A DNA stretch of 64,000 nucleotides from Morchella semilibera. Lineage: Eukaryota; Ascomycota; Pezizomycetes; Pezizales; Morchellaceae. The translations under genes were made by a program, and so were the position numbers. Within the stretch, counting starts at the first letter, position 1; each line of letters begins with the position of its first letter. The stretch lies in assembly GCA_009192285.1 (NCBI GenBank), contig CM018604.1:2108001-2172000 (forward strand). Direction: 5' to 3'. Shown piece after piece: positions 45,933 through 57,023 of this stretch. The notes under the pieces were generated by a model. The model did no database searches. It was not told the origin of the DNA and was given only the letters and a program-made list of their open reading frames with translations.

Positions 45933-48900
45933 ATGGACCAACAAAGACTCTCCAACTTCGAGGTCTTCACCCACGCCATCGGCCTCGGGACCATAAACCT
46001 GCACCCCCAACTCCCCACCCTCGAGACCATGATCACGCGGCTCGAGAGCCTCCTCAACATAGTCTACCTAGTCCCACTACTCGCCGTTGCCATCTCCCCC
46101 ACCGTGACGGGCTTCACCACCTTCGAGTACCTCGTCTCCCGCGCCACAAACCACTACATCGGCATCCACGGCTACACCCCAGCCCTCAAGGCGCTCTGGG
46201 GCCTGCTCGGCACGCTAGCACTGCGCACATACCGGGACCCCGGCCAGGAGGTGATCGGCGGGCTGCTCCCCCCAGTCATGGTCTGGATCGTGATGAACCG
46301 CTGGAAGGTGCTCATGGGCGCGCAGACAGCCATGCTGATGCTCAACCCGCTCGCGGCGCGCTTCGCCGCCCAGAACCGCGTCATGCAGCAGACGGGCCTG
46401 GTGGCAATGCGCCTCTTCCCCTTCCTGGAGTATGAGCTGCTGGGCGTCGGGGTGCTGTCGTACTGGATGGCGGCGCCGCTGCACTACGCGGTCCACGTGC
46501 GTGCGCTTGCGTGGATTGGCTGGGCGGGGCGCGTGGTGGTTGAGCATGGCGGCGTGGCGAACTACGTCTTCTTTGCGTTTTGGGCGGTGCGGCGGTGGGG
46601 GCGCAGGGGCGGGCTGGAGGGCGTTGCGCTGCTCGGCGTGCTGAATGCGCTGGTTGTGGTGTTGGTGATGGGCGGGAGGGATTATGGGGTGGTGGTCAAC
46701 AGGTGCGTGGGTGCGGCGGTGTGGGGGTGGGGGTGGTATCAGTTGGTGGCGCCGTCGATCTTTTTGGTGGGTTTTTTGGATGTGTTGGGGTGGTTGAATC
46801 CGGGGTGGTGAGTTTTTGATCATTTCCCCCTTTTTCCGGTCATTGGCCCTCCGAGTGATAAATGGTGATGATATTGTGATAATTCTAATTACACCAAGCA
46901 TAACTAACGTAACCCCCCCGCCCCCAGGTGGAACACACTCCTCGACATCCCCCCACCCCCAGGCCGCTACGTGCGAGGCGCAAAAATGCAGGCCAGATAC
47001 GAATATAAAGTGGCCGCCGTCCACCGCCGCTTGCTTGCAATGTGGATGGCGATCAACGCCCGGACGCTGGCCCGCGCAGACAACCTCGTCCTAGCTGCAG
47101 TGGAGCGGGCCGAGAGGGTCCGGTACACCGCCCTCGCGGCGCTGCCGCCGCTGCCGTCATCGAGGACTCCGCCGCCAATGCCGCCCCGGCCAGGGAGCAG
47201 CGCGGTGCCAGTCCCAGTCCCAGCCCCAGTCCCAGTCCCAGCCCCAGCCCCAGTCCCAGTCCCAGCCCCAGTACCGGTGCCAGCGCCAGTACCGGTGCCA
47301 GCGCCAGTGCCAGCCAGCACTGCCGTCGCCCGCGTCGAGATAGCGCCGCACCCACTCGACGAGGTCCTGCAAGGCGTTGCGGAAGCAGCAGCAGCAGCGG
47401 GGCCAGCAGCATACACAGACGCCGCCGCCGCCGCCGCCGCCGCCAGAAGGGCCATCATCCGGCTGATCGTCTCCGGCTACTCCACACGCCTGCACCCGCC
47501 ATCCCACGACCTCGAGGTCCGCATGGCCGACGTCTCCGCATCAAACACCTACCCGCCCTTCCAGGCGCAAGCGCCCGTGCCGCCCCCGGAGGCGCCCACC
47601 TGGCCCGACGGGCGCAGCGGCGACGACGTCTCGCCCGAGACCTCGGACGACGACGCCTCCGAAATCGCGTATTCGCCGCGGGGGCCCGCGCTGGCGCCGC
47701 GCCCGCCGCTCCGCGACCGCGGGATAAAGGGGAACTACGCGGACTTTGAGGACGAGGAGCCCGGGTACGCGTTTGCGGAGCGGATGGGCATGACTGGGCG
47801 GTACTTTAGGCATCCGCGGGGGCCGGCGCGCGACGGGGCCCCGGTCCCGGATCTTGAGATGGATGTGGACGCGGCGAGTGCGTCGGAGGAGGACAGCATA
47901 GAGCCGCCGACGCCGCCGCCGTCGCCGGGGGCGGAGGCGCTGGATGAGGAGGAGTTGTTCTGGCGGCCGCCGGCGCGTGTGGTGCCGGATGCGGAGAAGG
48001 TGTGTCTTGGGGTGAGGCCGGTCTTGGTGGGGAGGGGGAGGTTTAGGCAGGGGATGCCGTGGACTCGTGATGCGGCGCTGCCGCCGGTCCCGCCGGGGGG
48101 GGATGATGGTATGTTGTGTGTGTTTCTAATTTAATTGTGGTTGCGATCATTACCCTCTATATTATCATTACCCCCTATATTATCATTGACCCCAACTCTT
48201 GTTTCCTGTCCTATGCCCCCCCCCCTTTTAATTTCCTGTATTTTTCTCCTCTCTTAATCTGTACAATGCCCTTCTACTTCAAGTCATATGGAGAGAGAGA
48301 GGGGAGGAGAGAGAGAGAGAGATTGCTAACCCCCCCTCCCCCAGGCTACGAATACATGACCGACGACTCCGTCAACACCGACGGTATCTACCGCGCTATG
48401 ACCCCCGATACTACCGAGAATATGGAACGCCTCGCCCAGCTCCGGTGGGACTGGCAGAATACTAGCCACGAGCGTCACCGCACCGAACGCCATGCCTACA
48501 CCGCCCTGGAGGACAACGCCTACAATCAGGAATTCCTCATTGCTGTTCTCGACGAATACAATAACTGCCACGCCGCCGCCCGCTGTGCCCGCCAAAACTA
48601 CGCCATCCACGACCGTCTCATGGTAAAGAGGGTGCGGAAGCGCAGCGACAGGAGACACGCCTGGAACGCCATGGAGGACAGCTACCACCTGCCGGCACCG
48701 CGCCTCCGCCCACAGTTCGCCCCCGAAGCGGAGAGATTGGCTGACTGTCAGGCGCGAAATAATTACACCAACTGGAGCGCGTGTACCCACTCCGACATGG
48801 AACGGATGCGCTTGATGCACTACGCCGACGGAATGGCCGCGCAGTTCAGGACCCAGCGGGTCGCCCACCCCATTCTCCGGGCGGAGGAGCGGGCAGCCCG

Positions 48901-49405
48901 CGAGGTATACCGCAACGAGGCTCGGCGCCTCCGCCACCTCCGCACGCTGCCACGACACCTGCTCGGCACGCCGCGCAACATGCCCCCGCTGCTCCCGGGG
49001 GGGCCGCTTCCCTGGACGGACGACCACCCCGCGGCCGAGAGAGGACGCCAGCAGGACCGCGACCGCCGCCGGCCGAGGACCATCACGCCGCCGAGCCCCC
49101 GTGTGCCCCGCGGCCGGGATGGGTGGTGGACGGAGCGCGGTCGGCGCCGTGATAATGAGGCCGACTGCGCGCTCCTCACGGAGCACCTGCGGTACTCGGA
49201 TTATGAGAGGCCGGCGCGGGACAGGTCGGAGCGCCGCGCGTATAGGTCCCTGCCTCCGGTCATAAATGCGCCGTCGTTCCTCAACTATATCTATTGGGAG
49301 GTGCCGGATCTGGCGCCGGAGGACTTTATGCCCCCGGAGCCGTGGAATGATAGGGTTATCTGGGTGTGGGAGTTGGGGAGTGATCTAAAGGTAGGAGGGG
49401 GATAG
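45933..49405 (+). CDS. large multi-pass membrane protein with long Pro/acidic/Arg-rich tail (three exons)
   Basis: Join 45933..46807, 46928..48108, 48345..49405, about 1038 residues. The start is chosen at ATG 45933 (CCACCATGG). Exon 1 encodes an N-terminal membrane domain with about seven to nine hydrophobic segments (NIVYLVPLLAVAISPTV, GGLLPPVMVWIVM, GVALLGVLNALVVVLVMGG, LVAPSIFLVGFLDVLGWL). Exon 2 crosses WWNTLLDIPPPPGRYVRGA into a cytosolic-looking tail with a VPVPAP repeat, Ala runs, then acidic and proline-rich stretches. Exon 3 is Arg-, Tyr- and Asp/Glu-rich with helical segments (TERHAYTALEDNAYNQEFL). Both introns are in phase (120 and 236 nt). The last joint could also separate two genes, but phase and the open frame favour one. 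No family recognised. Confidence 0.7.
47205..47315 (+). repeat. CCAGTC/CCAGCC hexamer array encoding VPVPAP
   Basis: A roughly 110-nt array of CCAGTCCCAGTC / CCAGCCCCAGTC units. In frame it gives a Val-Pro/Ala-Pro rod; shifted by one it gives Ser-Pro repeats. A multiple of three, so length change is frame-neutral. Confidence 0.85.
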
Positions 49406-52400
49406 GGACCCGGGAGATCCCCTTCTGCTCAAGATTTTGGGGGAGTTTTGGTCTGTTGGTATGACTGCGTGTCTTTTTATTTTATTATTGTATATCAGAT
49501 GTCTATGTTCAAATCTCTAGTCGGAATCGTGGAGTGCCGGGTTGCAGCTTGGTGTTGTCTTTGAATTATAACCAATTAGCAAAATCTGCCCTTTATTTGA
49601 ATTGTATATAGTCAAGAATATGTAGGCACTTTGGTCGACTATTCTCCAACGGGGAACTTACATGTGCGAGTGATATTCCATGACCGGTAGTTGATTGATT
49701 GATACTCCAACATGCATGATGACCGACAGTTGTAAGCGGTCTAATTTTTGCGGTATATGTTCATAAACAGACCTCTCATCAGGAAAGCAGCTACAAACAC
49801 AGAGCACCTACCTAGCCAGGACACGCCCCGCAGGACAGATAAGTATGTCTCGCACCTGCCTGCCCGGCCCCAAAGCGCGCGGTTGGGCTCCGATGTGTTG
49901 CTAGCTGCCGAACAAGTGACGAGCTACTTCTGCGGGCTTTTTCATCACGTGCGGGGACCAATGGGCAGAGGGATGGCAGCTGTATGCTACCTGGCCGCTA
50001 CATACGTCCATAAGGGCCAGTGCAAGCTTAGGCTCATGATACAGTAGGCAGACCTAGCTAGAGGGTGGATGCACATGCCTCGTGGAATCAAGCGACTATA
50101 TACCAGAACCAGCAACCAGCAGACCCTGCCCTGTCGGGGCCGGGCTGGGATTATATCATGGCCTCTGGCTACGGGTACGTACGGGGTAATCGGGGGTGGT
50201 GGTGGTGGCTGGCGCTGCGGACCCAGCTGGCGTATCTCAGTTGGATTATGTAGCTACAACAACACCCCCACAGGAGTAACAAACACATCCGAGAAAACAT
50301 AGATCCGTAGCGCGCTAGTTACGTCTTAACCACGTCGGCAGCGCGGCGGGCAGCTGTATTTCGGGGTGGTGGGGAGGGGGCCAAACCTTGGCTAGAAGAG
50401 GGCCTACGGGGGTGTAGTGTAGTGCGGTTTTGTGATAAAACGGTCGGTTGCGGGTATAGCTTGGGATTGCATGGGGTAGACGTGACACAGAAGCTTAGTC
50501 GGGGGTTTCTTTTGCGGTATGGACTGCAGCTAGTTGGCTATCGTGTATTGTCTTCTAGCTCCGGGGCAGGCTGCTCTGGAACGCTTCACAGTCGGGTGTC
50601 GGTTTTCAACGTACCGGGCGGCTACTTGGTTGTAGGTAACCGGAATCATTTGTAGGGGGTGCAATGGAGCTTCTCGGGGGTATTGAATTATCGGTGGTCC
50701 TCCAGTATAGTATAGTAGTAGTAGGGCCAAGATTCACAGATTGAAGTACAATTACAGAGGACACAGCGCGCGCAAGAACCAGACTGGACCTCGGCCCCGC
50801 TCAACTCGTCAGTGCTGCACTTCAGCAACAAGGCGTTCGATCGGTGGTCACCCCCCAGACCGGGCCCGGGTATCGACCGTTTGGGTATAACTATATCTCG
50901 GTTCACATGTAGCTATATCCTTACTACACCGCATGTACCTACAGCTAGTGAGGCTGGCTGCCAGTGGTCAGCGACGACGACAATACAAAGCCATCTGTCA
51001 GTGTCCGACAAGATAGTATCCCTTTTGTTTTTTGTCGATATAGAGTGGGGCGTGGTGCACGTACTTCATCGGTGGTGTTGGGGGGGGGGGGCGGTAGATA
51101 TGTAGAATGGGCTCCATTCTATGGGAGATCGCTTTGGCATGTTTTTTCCTGTAAGGGCTGTAGGCTGTCGGGACAAGATGAGATTTGTTGATCTGCCAGT
51201 GGCACTCAATACGGTAGTGGAATAGTGGCAGTCAATCCGCTCTGTCCCAACCTCACTGTACTGCGCGGCAGCACTGTCTCTCCCGGCCGGGCGGTACAAA
51301 CGATACAGTTACTTACCACAGCTCTGCCGACCCGCCCACGAGAGGAATGAGGAGTGCCGTATACATACATATGTCTGAATACTTGCTACCACATAGACAA
51401 CGGGCGGTGGGTCAAGTACTAGGTAAGTAAGTAGGTGCATGCACGCCGAGGGCCAGCCAGACACTCCGGCCGCCACAGAATGAGGCCAAGACACGTGCAT
51501 ATGGGGAAGACATACATATGCAGCCCGCTCGCTTATCAACCGTCCCCAAAGAAGTCTATCGATACCGTCGGTGGGACCAGCCAGCTAGCCAGCCAGTCAC
51601 GTTCCTATTCCGGAGGGGTGGGGCGGTGCTGGCGGCGCAGATGGCTGGTGGGCAGATACTTACATGGAGCTGGGGCCTTTCGACCGTGTCTGTCGGTGGG
51701 CTTTGGGGGGGGGGGGGTCATGGGTGGTCACTCGGATTTTGGGGGGGGGGGGGTTTGGTTCGTTGGTGGGGGGTGTTGGGTGTTTGTGCTTGCTTACTGC
51801 CCTCTAAGAGGTTAATTGGGTGTGAGTAGGTTTTGTTTGTTTAATTCCTCAAGGCTTCATCGGTCCTGTAATAGATACGTGTATATACCCAGATATAACA
51901 CACACGTCCCAAAGAGCTACCTACACCTTAGAGGATAGGGCTCCATGGATCCAGTAACTTACTTCATAAGTAGAGTGCACACACTTACCTTGTGTGCATG
52001 TACGTCCACGGCGCAGACCCACCACCTTCTCACCACAACGGGCCACCTGAAACAACGGAGGACTCGGACCAGAATTAACACTGAATTAAGCTTCGTCGCA
52101 CGCTGACTGGCATGCGCAGCGCAGGGGTTGGTTGGGTCCGTCCCGGTATGGGGACCCCACCGGGTCGACGTCTTGGTTATCGATTGGGATGGGTCTGGCA
52201 ATGATAGAGTGCGAAACATCGGGTCCGTGGTATGGTGCAGATGGTGTGCGACATAGTAGGTACGGCCTTAAATAAGTCGATCGTGCATGTCTCAGATCAC
52301 TCGTAGCTGGCAATTGAGCTTATTTATTTCTTTGGTACCATATACTTGTGTATCTATATAAGTACTAACACAAGTACAGTACTTGTGTATGTAGTCCCGC

Positions 52401-53214
52401 CGCACCTCCTCGCCGCGCTGCTCCGGCCAATGGTGATCACCCACCGTCGGTCGCATATGTGCATGGCCCCGATCGGGGTTAGCGTGGGTTAATAATAATA
52501 CCGTGGGGCAGGGATGCTGAGTTGACGAGAGACATCCTTCGATAATCAATAGTAGGAGGTACTTGGCAGACCAGTCTCTCCTCCAACATACAAGCTGGCA
52601 GTATCCCCAGTAAGTCCCCCCAGTCTACATCTAAAAAGAAATCCCCCCACCCTGTGACGGTGACGGTGACCCATCGGCTGACAGGCTCCATTTCTAGAAC
52701 ATCGCCGTCGGTAAACATCCCAACGACATGGCACAACACCACCGTACTGAGCGAGAGGGAGAGAGAGATGGCGTCGAAACTATACACACACCCACACCGT
52801 CGGTGTGTGGGCCACCACCGTCTAGATATGTGGCTACCCTTACTGTACATAACCCCCCCCACCTACTCCCACCCCACCCCCCCCCCCGGGCCTCACGGGG
52901 GTGGGTTAGGGAAGAATCTACCTTACTTTACCTTCTTTTTTTCCGTTTTCATATATTCGTTTGGTTTTCCACATTCGTTTTCCGACTCCCTCGTTCTTTT
53001 CGATCTGTGCAGCTGGCTAGCTTAAGCTGGGTTTACTATACTGCTTGCACACTACAGCAGGGTACCGTTCGTTTTGAAGGGAAAGAAGTTCTTGAGGTTT
53101 GGGGATTTTAACGACTTAGCTACGTCTTGATTCGACTCGATTCCTCTCAGCCAGCCTGACCAATTACAACCAACACACACACACACACACCAAACGGCGT
53201 AGACCGTCAACACA
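49406..53214. other. intergenic, no gene seen
   Basis: About 3.8 kb. Long G runs near 51075, 51709 and 51741, a C run near 52874, and a 21-bp palindrome at 52368-52388. Pyrimidine- and T-rich sequence from about 52925 is probably the leader of the next gene. ORFs are short and Gly/Trp-biased by the G runs. Confidence 0.6.
52368..52388. repeat. 21-bp palindrome ACACAAGTAC-A-GTACTTGTGT
   Basis: Two perfect 10-bp arms around a single central A. Related ACTTGTGTAT sequence lies 20-30 bp upstream (52344-52353). Confidence 0.8.
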
Positions 53215-55218
53215 ATGACCAAATACAACTTCACCAAGGGGCCCATCTCCCCAGCCCCCCGCCCCTTCGACCTAGACCAGCAGATGCGCCAATTCATGGT
53301 CGAGAAGCGTTCCGCGGGCCTGACCCACCACCACCACCACCACCCCCCCACCCCCGCGAGCTACAACACGCACAAGCAGCTGCCGGTCCCGCCGTCCCCG
53401 TCCCCGTCCCCGTCCCCGTCCCCGCCCTCGCGCAAGCTGCTGCGCCTCACCTCGAAATCAAAGCGGTTCATGTCCCCGGCCGCGCGACGGGCAGGGCCGG
53501 AGATCCGCCCGGTGCCGCACCAGGGCCGCATCAGGAACCACCACCCCTCCGCGTCTGCGCCGTCGCTGGTCTCGCCGGGGGAGATGAGGCATCTGCTGGA
53601 TTCGCGGGAGCAGAGGCGCCCGTCGAGCTTCGTTGCGCCGGAGACGCCAAACGATATTTTCTGGCCGGGGATCGGGTCGCCGGGGATATACCCGAAGAGG
53701 CCCTGGAGATCGCCGGAGAACAGCCCGCTGCTGCCGCCGCCCCGGGGCACAACCACCACCACCGGTAGGGCAATCCCGCCGCCAATCAAGATATCTCCTT
53801 CTTCTTCCTCCCCCACCCCGCGGAAGGTGACGCCGGTGCAGCTCCGCAATAAGACAAGTGAGATGTTTGAGTCCGTCCTATCAATGTACCCCAACTCCAA
53901 GAAGCAACCACCCGCAGCCAGGAGCAACCCAGACATTGCGGTGCTCCCAAACTCGAGCGGGATCACACCGCGCCGGATCACCATCGACTCGGTCGAGAGC
54001 ACGCCGCGCACGCCCCCCCCTCCGCCGACGCCCGCAAAGAGCCGTGCCCAGAGGGAGCGCGCAAGGCCGACCCAGCCACCCCCAACACCAGCGCCTTCGG
54101 GGTTCGCGGCCGAACTGGTTGGCAGTGCGGTTGTGGGGGCTGCGCCGGCGGAGATCGGGCCGGTGGAGCTCATGGGCGATATCGAGTTTCCGGCACCGGT
54201 CATTATGGCGCCGGTTCCGCAGAAGCGCAGGAGGGTGAAGGCCAGTGCGATCAATAGCAAGGTGAGGCAAAGGCCGCTGGCAGCACCAAAGCCGGGCACC
54301 CCCGAAGGAAGGGAGATATATGCACTTATGCCGCTCCCCGAAGTCCCCGATACCCCCGTCTCGATAAAGCCCGTGAGCAAGTCCAGCCCAGTGCTGGACG
54401 TTGACTTTGAAGGCTTCAACGACGGCCTCGTGGAGTGGTTCAACAACTTCAACTGGAGCGAATCCGGCGCCCTCCTCATCAACACAAACACCCCCGGCCC
54501 CGCCCCAGAGCCCACATTCAACGTCGAGACCCGCGCCAGCGTCGTCGACCCCAACGGCGCCGTCGTAAACCCGGAGCCATCCCCACCCCCGCCATCACCC
54601 GCAAAGCCCACGCCCACCATGCTCTCCCCCAAGCGAGACGGCGAGACGGCCCTCCTCTCACCCGTGTACCCGGTCTCGCCCCGCCTCGCGAGCTACTACG
54701 GCGCGCGCGCCTCGTTCGCCAGCAGCGTCGGCGACGCCTTCCGCTTCGACGAGGACGAGGGCTGCGCGCTCAGCGATGTCGACGAGCGCTACGACGAGGA
54801 CGAGCTCGACGTCGACGAGCTGTACCAGGAGCAGTTCCTGGACGAGGGCCACGGGCACGGCGACCTCGAGCTCGAGATCGAGATGATCCTCAACGGGGGC
54901 TACGGCCCCACCGACGACTGGCGCGAGGGAATATATAGCGCCGGATCGACGTCCGGGTCGAGCGTGGACGTCGAGGAGGTTATTGCCGACTACTGGATGG
55001 AGGAGGAGGGCGATATCGTTGTTGGGATGGTGCGCGGCGAGGACGAGGAGGAGGAGGAGGAGGAGGGGGGGCTCGACTGGGCCGCCCTGCAGGGCATGTG
55101 GGCCGATGACGAGCTGCAGGAGGCGGGCCACCGCCCCAGGACTAGGTACATCGCCGGCAGGAACAGCGCGATCGAGGGCGACGTGGTGTTTTGTCTGAAG
55201 AGCGCAGAGAGGATATAG
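53215..55218 (+). CDS. 667-residue intrinsically disordered Pro/Ser-rich protein with acidic C-terminus
   Basis: A single open reading frame from ATG 53215 (MTKYNFTKGPISPAPRPFDLDQQMRQFMVEKRS...) with the leader TCAACACAATGA. Features in order: His6 followed by Pro-rich and (SP)n stretches (codons of CCGTCC repeats, 53393-53430); basic patch SRKLLRLTSKSKRF; many S/T-P sites, candidates for proline-directed kinases; FWPGIGSPGIYPKRPWRSP; basic PVPQKRRRVKAS, a possible nuclear signal; a conserved-looking block PVLDVDFEGFNDGLVEWFNNFNW; and an acidic C-terminus with an E-run (EDEEEEEEEGGLDW). No folded domain is recognised. The combination suggests a nuclear scaffold or regulator, which is inference. 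The 2-kb uninterrupted frame and codon bias support coding. Amidoligase lies convergent downstream. Confidence 0.8.
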   Translation: MTKYNFTKGPISPAPRPFDLDQQMRQFMVEKRSAGLTHHHHHHPPTPASYNTHKQLPVPPSPSPSPSPSPPSRKLLRLTSKSKRFMSPAARRAGPEIRPVPHQGRIRNHHPSASAPSLVSPGEMRHLLDSREQRRPSSFVAPETPNDIFWPGIGSPGIYPKRPWRSPENSPLLPPPRGTTTTTGRAIPPPIKISPSSSSPTPRKVTPVQLRNKTSEMFESVLSMYPNSKKQPPAARSNPDIAVLPNSSGITPRRITIDSVESTPRTPPPPPTPAKSRAQRERARPTQPPPTPAPSGFAAELVGSAVVGAAPAEIGPVELMGDIEFPAPVIMAPVPQKRRRVKASAINSKVRQRPLAAPKPGTPEGREIYALMPLPEVPDTPVSIKPVSKSSPVLDVDFEGFNDGLVEWFNNFNWSESGALLINTNTPGPAPEPTFNVETRASVVDPNGAVVNPEPSPPPPSPAKPTPTMLSPKRDGETALLSPVYPVSPRLASYYGARASFASSVGDAFRFDEDEGCALSDVDERYDEDELDVDELYQEQFLDEGHGHGDLELEIEMILNGGYGPTDDWREGIYSAGSTSGSSVDVEEVIADYWMEEEGDIVVGMVRGEDEEEEEEEGGLDWAALQGMWADDELQEAGHRPRTRYIAGRNSAIEGDVVFCLKSAERI

Positions 55219-55889
55219 ACCGCATTGCATTGCATTGCATACTGGGGGGTCCAGGTTCATGTATAGGAGTTTTATTGTTTTTATAGGCGTTTTTTCTTCC
55301 TACTTTCTTTCTTCCTCACACTCTTTTAGTTGTAGTTTTACTGGCTGGGCGGTGGGATCTCTTTGTTTTTCCTTTTCTTTTGTTGGGGGCGCATCTTCCT
55401 GGAGTATTGGTGTCTGGAAATGGGGATTCTGTCTATCTATATATATACGATCAATGAATAACGAGCTTCCAAATAACAACTGCATGCACCACCCACCCAT
55501 CGGATTGTGAAGCCTGGTAATCACCATTGGTCCTCAGTACTACATGTACATGTACACGCACCTCTATCTGTGGTTCTAGGGGGGGGGGGGGGAGTACATA
55601 AATGACATACCAAAATATGGGACGTTGCAGAACCCTAACCCTATATCGCATCAACTATCACTCGATGAATGTTCTTGGCGGGTTTGGCCATATAATTCTT
55701 CCAACCAGGACTGAGGTGACCGTTATATAGTGCCTGGTTTGTGGTTCTGGTGAGGCACGGTTAGTAGACTTTCTGTTACGGGCGACTAGATACGGCATTT
55801 GAGATAAATGGCTTCAGTAAATTTTCCGCTCCCTAAATCGCTAATATAACCTAGTTCTATCTAGCCAGACCGGCCCTCCCCCGCCGTCT
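55219..55889. other. intergenic between convergent genes
   Basis: (CATTG)n just after the stop, T-rich 3' region, overlapping TACATGTACATGTA near 55541, a G13 run near 55580, and AACCCTAACCCT near 55633 (two interstitial telomere-like units). No gene. Confidence 0.6.
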
Positions 55890-57023
55890 TCACTGTCCCG
55901 ACGCCGCCCCCTCTGCTCCTCCCAACTCGACCTTCTTCGCCAGCTTCGTCACTAATAAAGAGGGATTCAAGAGAGGCAACATCCCGCTTTCCGCGCCCGT
56001 CACAGAATCTACAGCGTCCGTCTCAGCCATCACCGGCAGCCCAAACCTCCTACACAGCTCCGGGTCTGTCGCAGCGCCGCTCGGCTCCCCGGCCAGCACG
56101 TACCACTCTTCGTCCTCGGTCGCTGTGGCTGCCATCACAAACTTACAGATGTTCTGCACCCACGCCACGATCCACTCTGCGTCGATGGTGCCGGCAGCCT
56201 GCCGGAACTCGACTGTCCGGTAGCTCAGTGCGCTCGCCAGGTTGTACTTGTAGAACCTGCTTATCCATGTGTTGCTGTACTCGTTCCCGGCGTTGATGGT
56301 GCTCAGCACCTCTTCGACATTGGCCTGGAGGTCGATGCGCCAGACCATCTGCCAGGGCGTGCGGTCCCGGAGGCTAAAATTGAGGATGTTGGACGCGATC
56401 ATGCTCCCCTTGCCCGACGATGACAGCAGGGGACGGCGGTGGGGCGGGTGGTGGTGGTCCATCTGTCCCTCGAAGAGGACGATGGCTTTGGAGAGCCGTT
56501 TGAGCTCCTGGAGCGTGTATTCACGCCCGATACCAATGTGGACGTGGAGACCGCAGGTTTCGTTGAAGGATACGGTAGCGCCGCATTTGTCGCAGGCAGC
56601 GATGATGGCGGCGCACACGGCGCGGATGGTCTGTTCCCAATTAGCTTGTGTAAGGATTGGGGTGCAGATCTCGACACCACGGCCACGAATTTTATCGTCA
56701 GTGGGGTGGGCGGGGCTGATTGTGATATCGTTTTTGATCTGGAAGTGGAGCTCTGGATGTTCGCGTTGCTTCATCGCTTCGGGAGAGGTATCTTGGGACT
56801 CGAGATGGTATTTCTCGTAGATCAATTCCATCTCTATGATTCGTAGGACACCCATTTCTTTTGCTACTTCTTCTAAGGCGTTAGCGATAAATTCCAGTTT
56901 ACCACCATATGGAAGGGCTGTAATAGGAATTGGGAGATTAAAAAGTATCATTTCCAGCTCGATACCAAAAGTGATATCCTTGATGTCAACTGTTCCGGTC
57001 GGGTTGGGGCGTTTTGTTTCCAT
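55890..57023 (-). CDS. amidoligase family protein
   Basis: A single exon of 377 residues from ATG 57023. Hallmarks of the putative amidoligase family (glutamine synthetase/COOH-NH2 ligase fold) are present in order: FGIELEM at residues 19-25 (metal-binding acidic residues), RGVEICTPIL at 115-124, GLHVHIG at 158-164, and RTVEFRQAAGT at 269-279. Members are predicted to form amide bonds between amino groups and carboxylates using ATP. Fungal copies are common, cytosolic and biochemically undescribed. No signal peptide or membrane segment. A HHHPPHRRP insert (residues 190-198) and a Ser-rich loop follow the HVH motif. All key residues look intact, so it should be active. No peptide substrate gene is evident next door. 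Confidence 0.88.
   Translation of the reverse strand: METKRPNPTGTVDIKDITFGIELEMILFNLPIPITALPYGGKLEFIANALEEVAKEMGVLRIIEMELIYEKYHLESQDTSPEAMKQREHPELHFQIKNDITISPAHPTDDKIRGRGVEICTPILTQANWEQTIRAVCAAIIAACDKCGATVSFNETCGLHVHIGIGREYTLQELKRLSKAIVLFEGQMDHHHPPHRRPLLSSSGKGSMIASNILNFSLRDRTPWQMVWRIDLQANVEEVLSTINAGNEYSNTWISRFYKYNLASALSYRTVEFRQAAGTIDAEWIVAWVQNICKFVMAATATEDEEWYVLAGEPSGAATDPELCRRFGLPVMAETDAVDSVTGAESGMLPLLNPSLLVTKLAKKVELGGAEGAASGQ

Noticed and set aside
46215-47024. 269-codon His/Pro-rich antisense ORF
   Set aside because: Shadow of the membrane-domain exon; low-complexity HPP-rich translation.
48326-49186. 286-codon antisense ORF
   Set aside because: Shadow of exon 3 of the large membrane-tail protein, caused by codon bias.
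53361-54632. 423-codon antisense ORF
   Set aside because: Shadow of the GC-rich disordered-protein gene on the plus strand; Gly/Leu-biased as expected for the complement.
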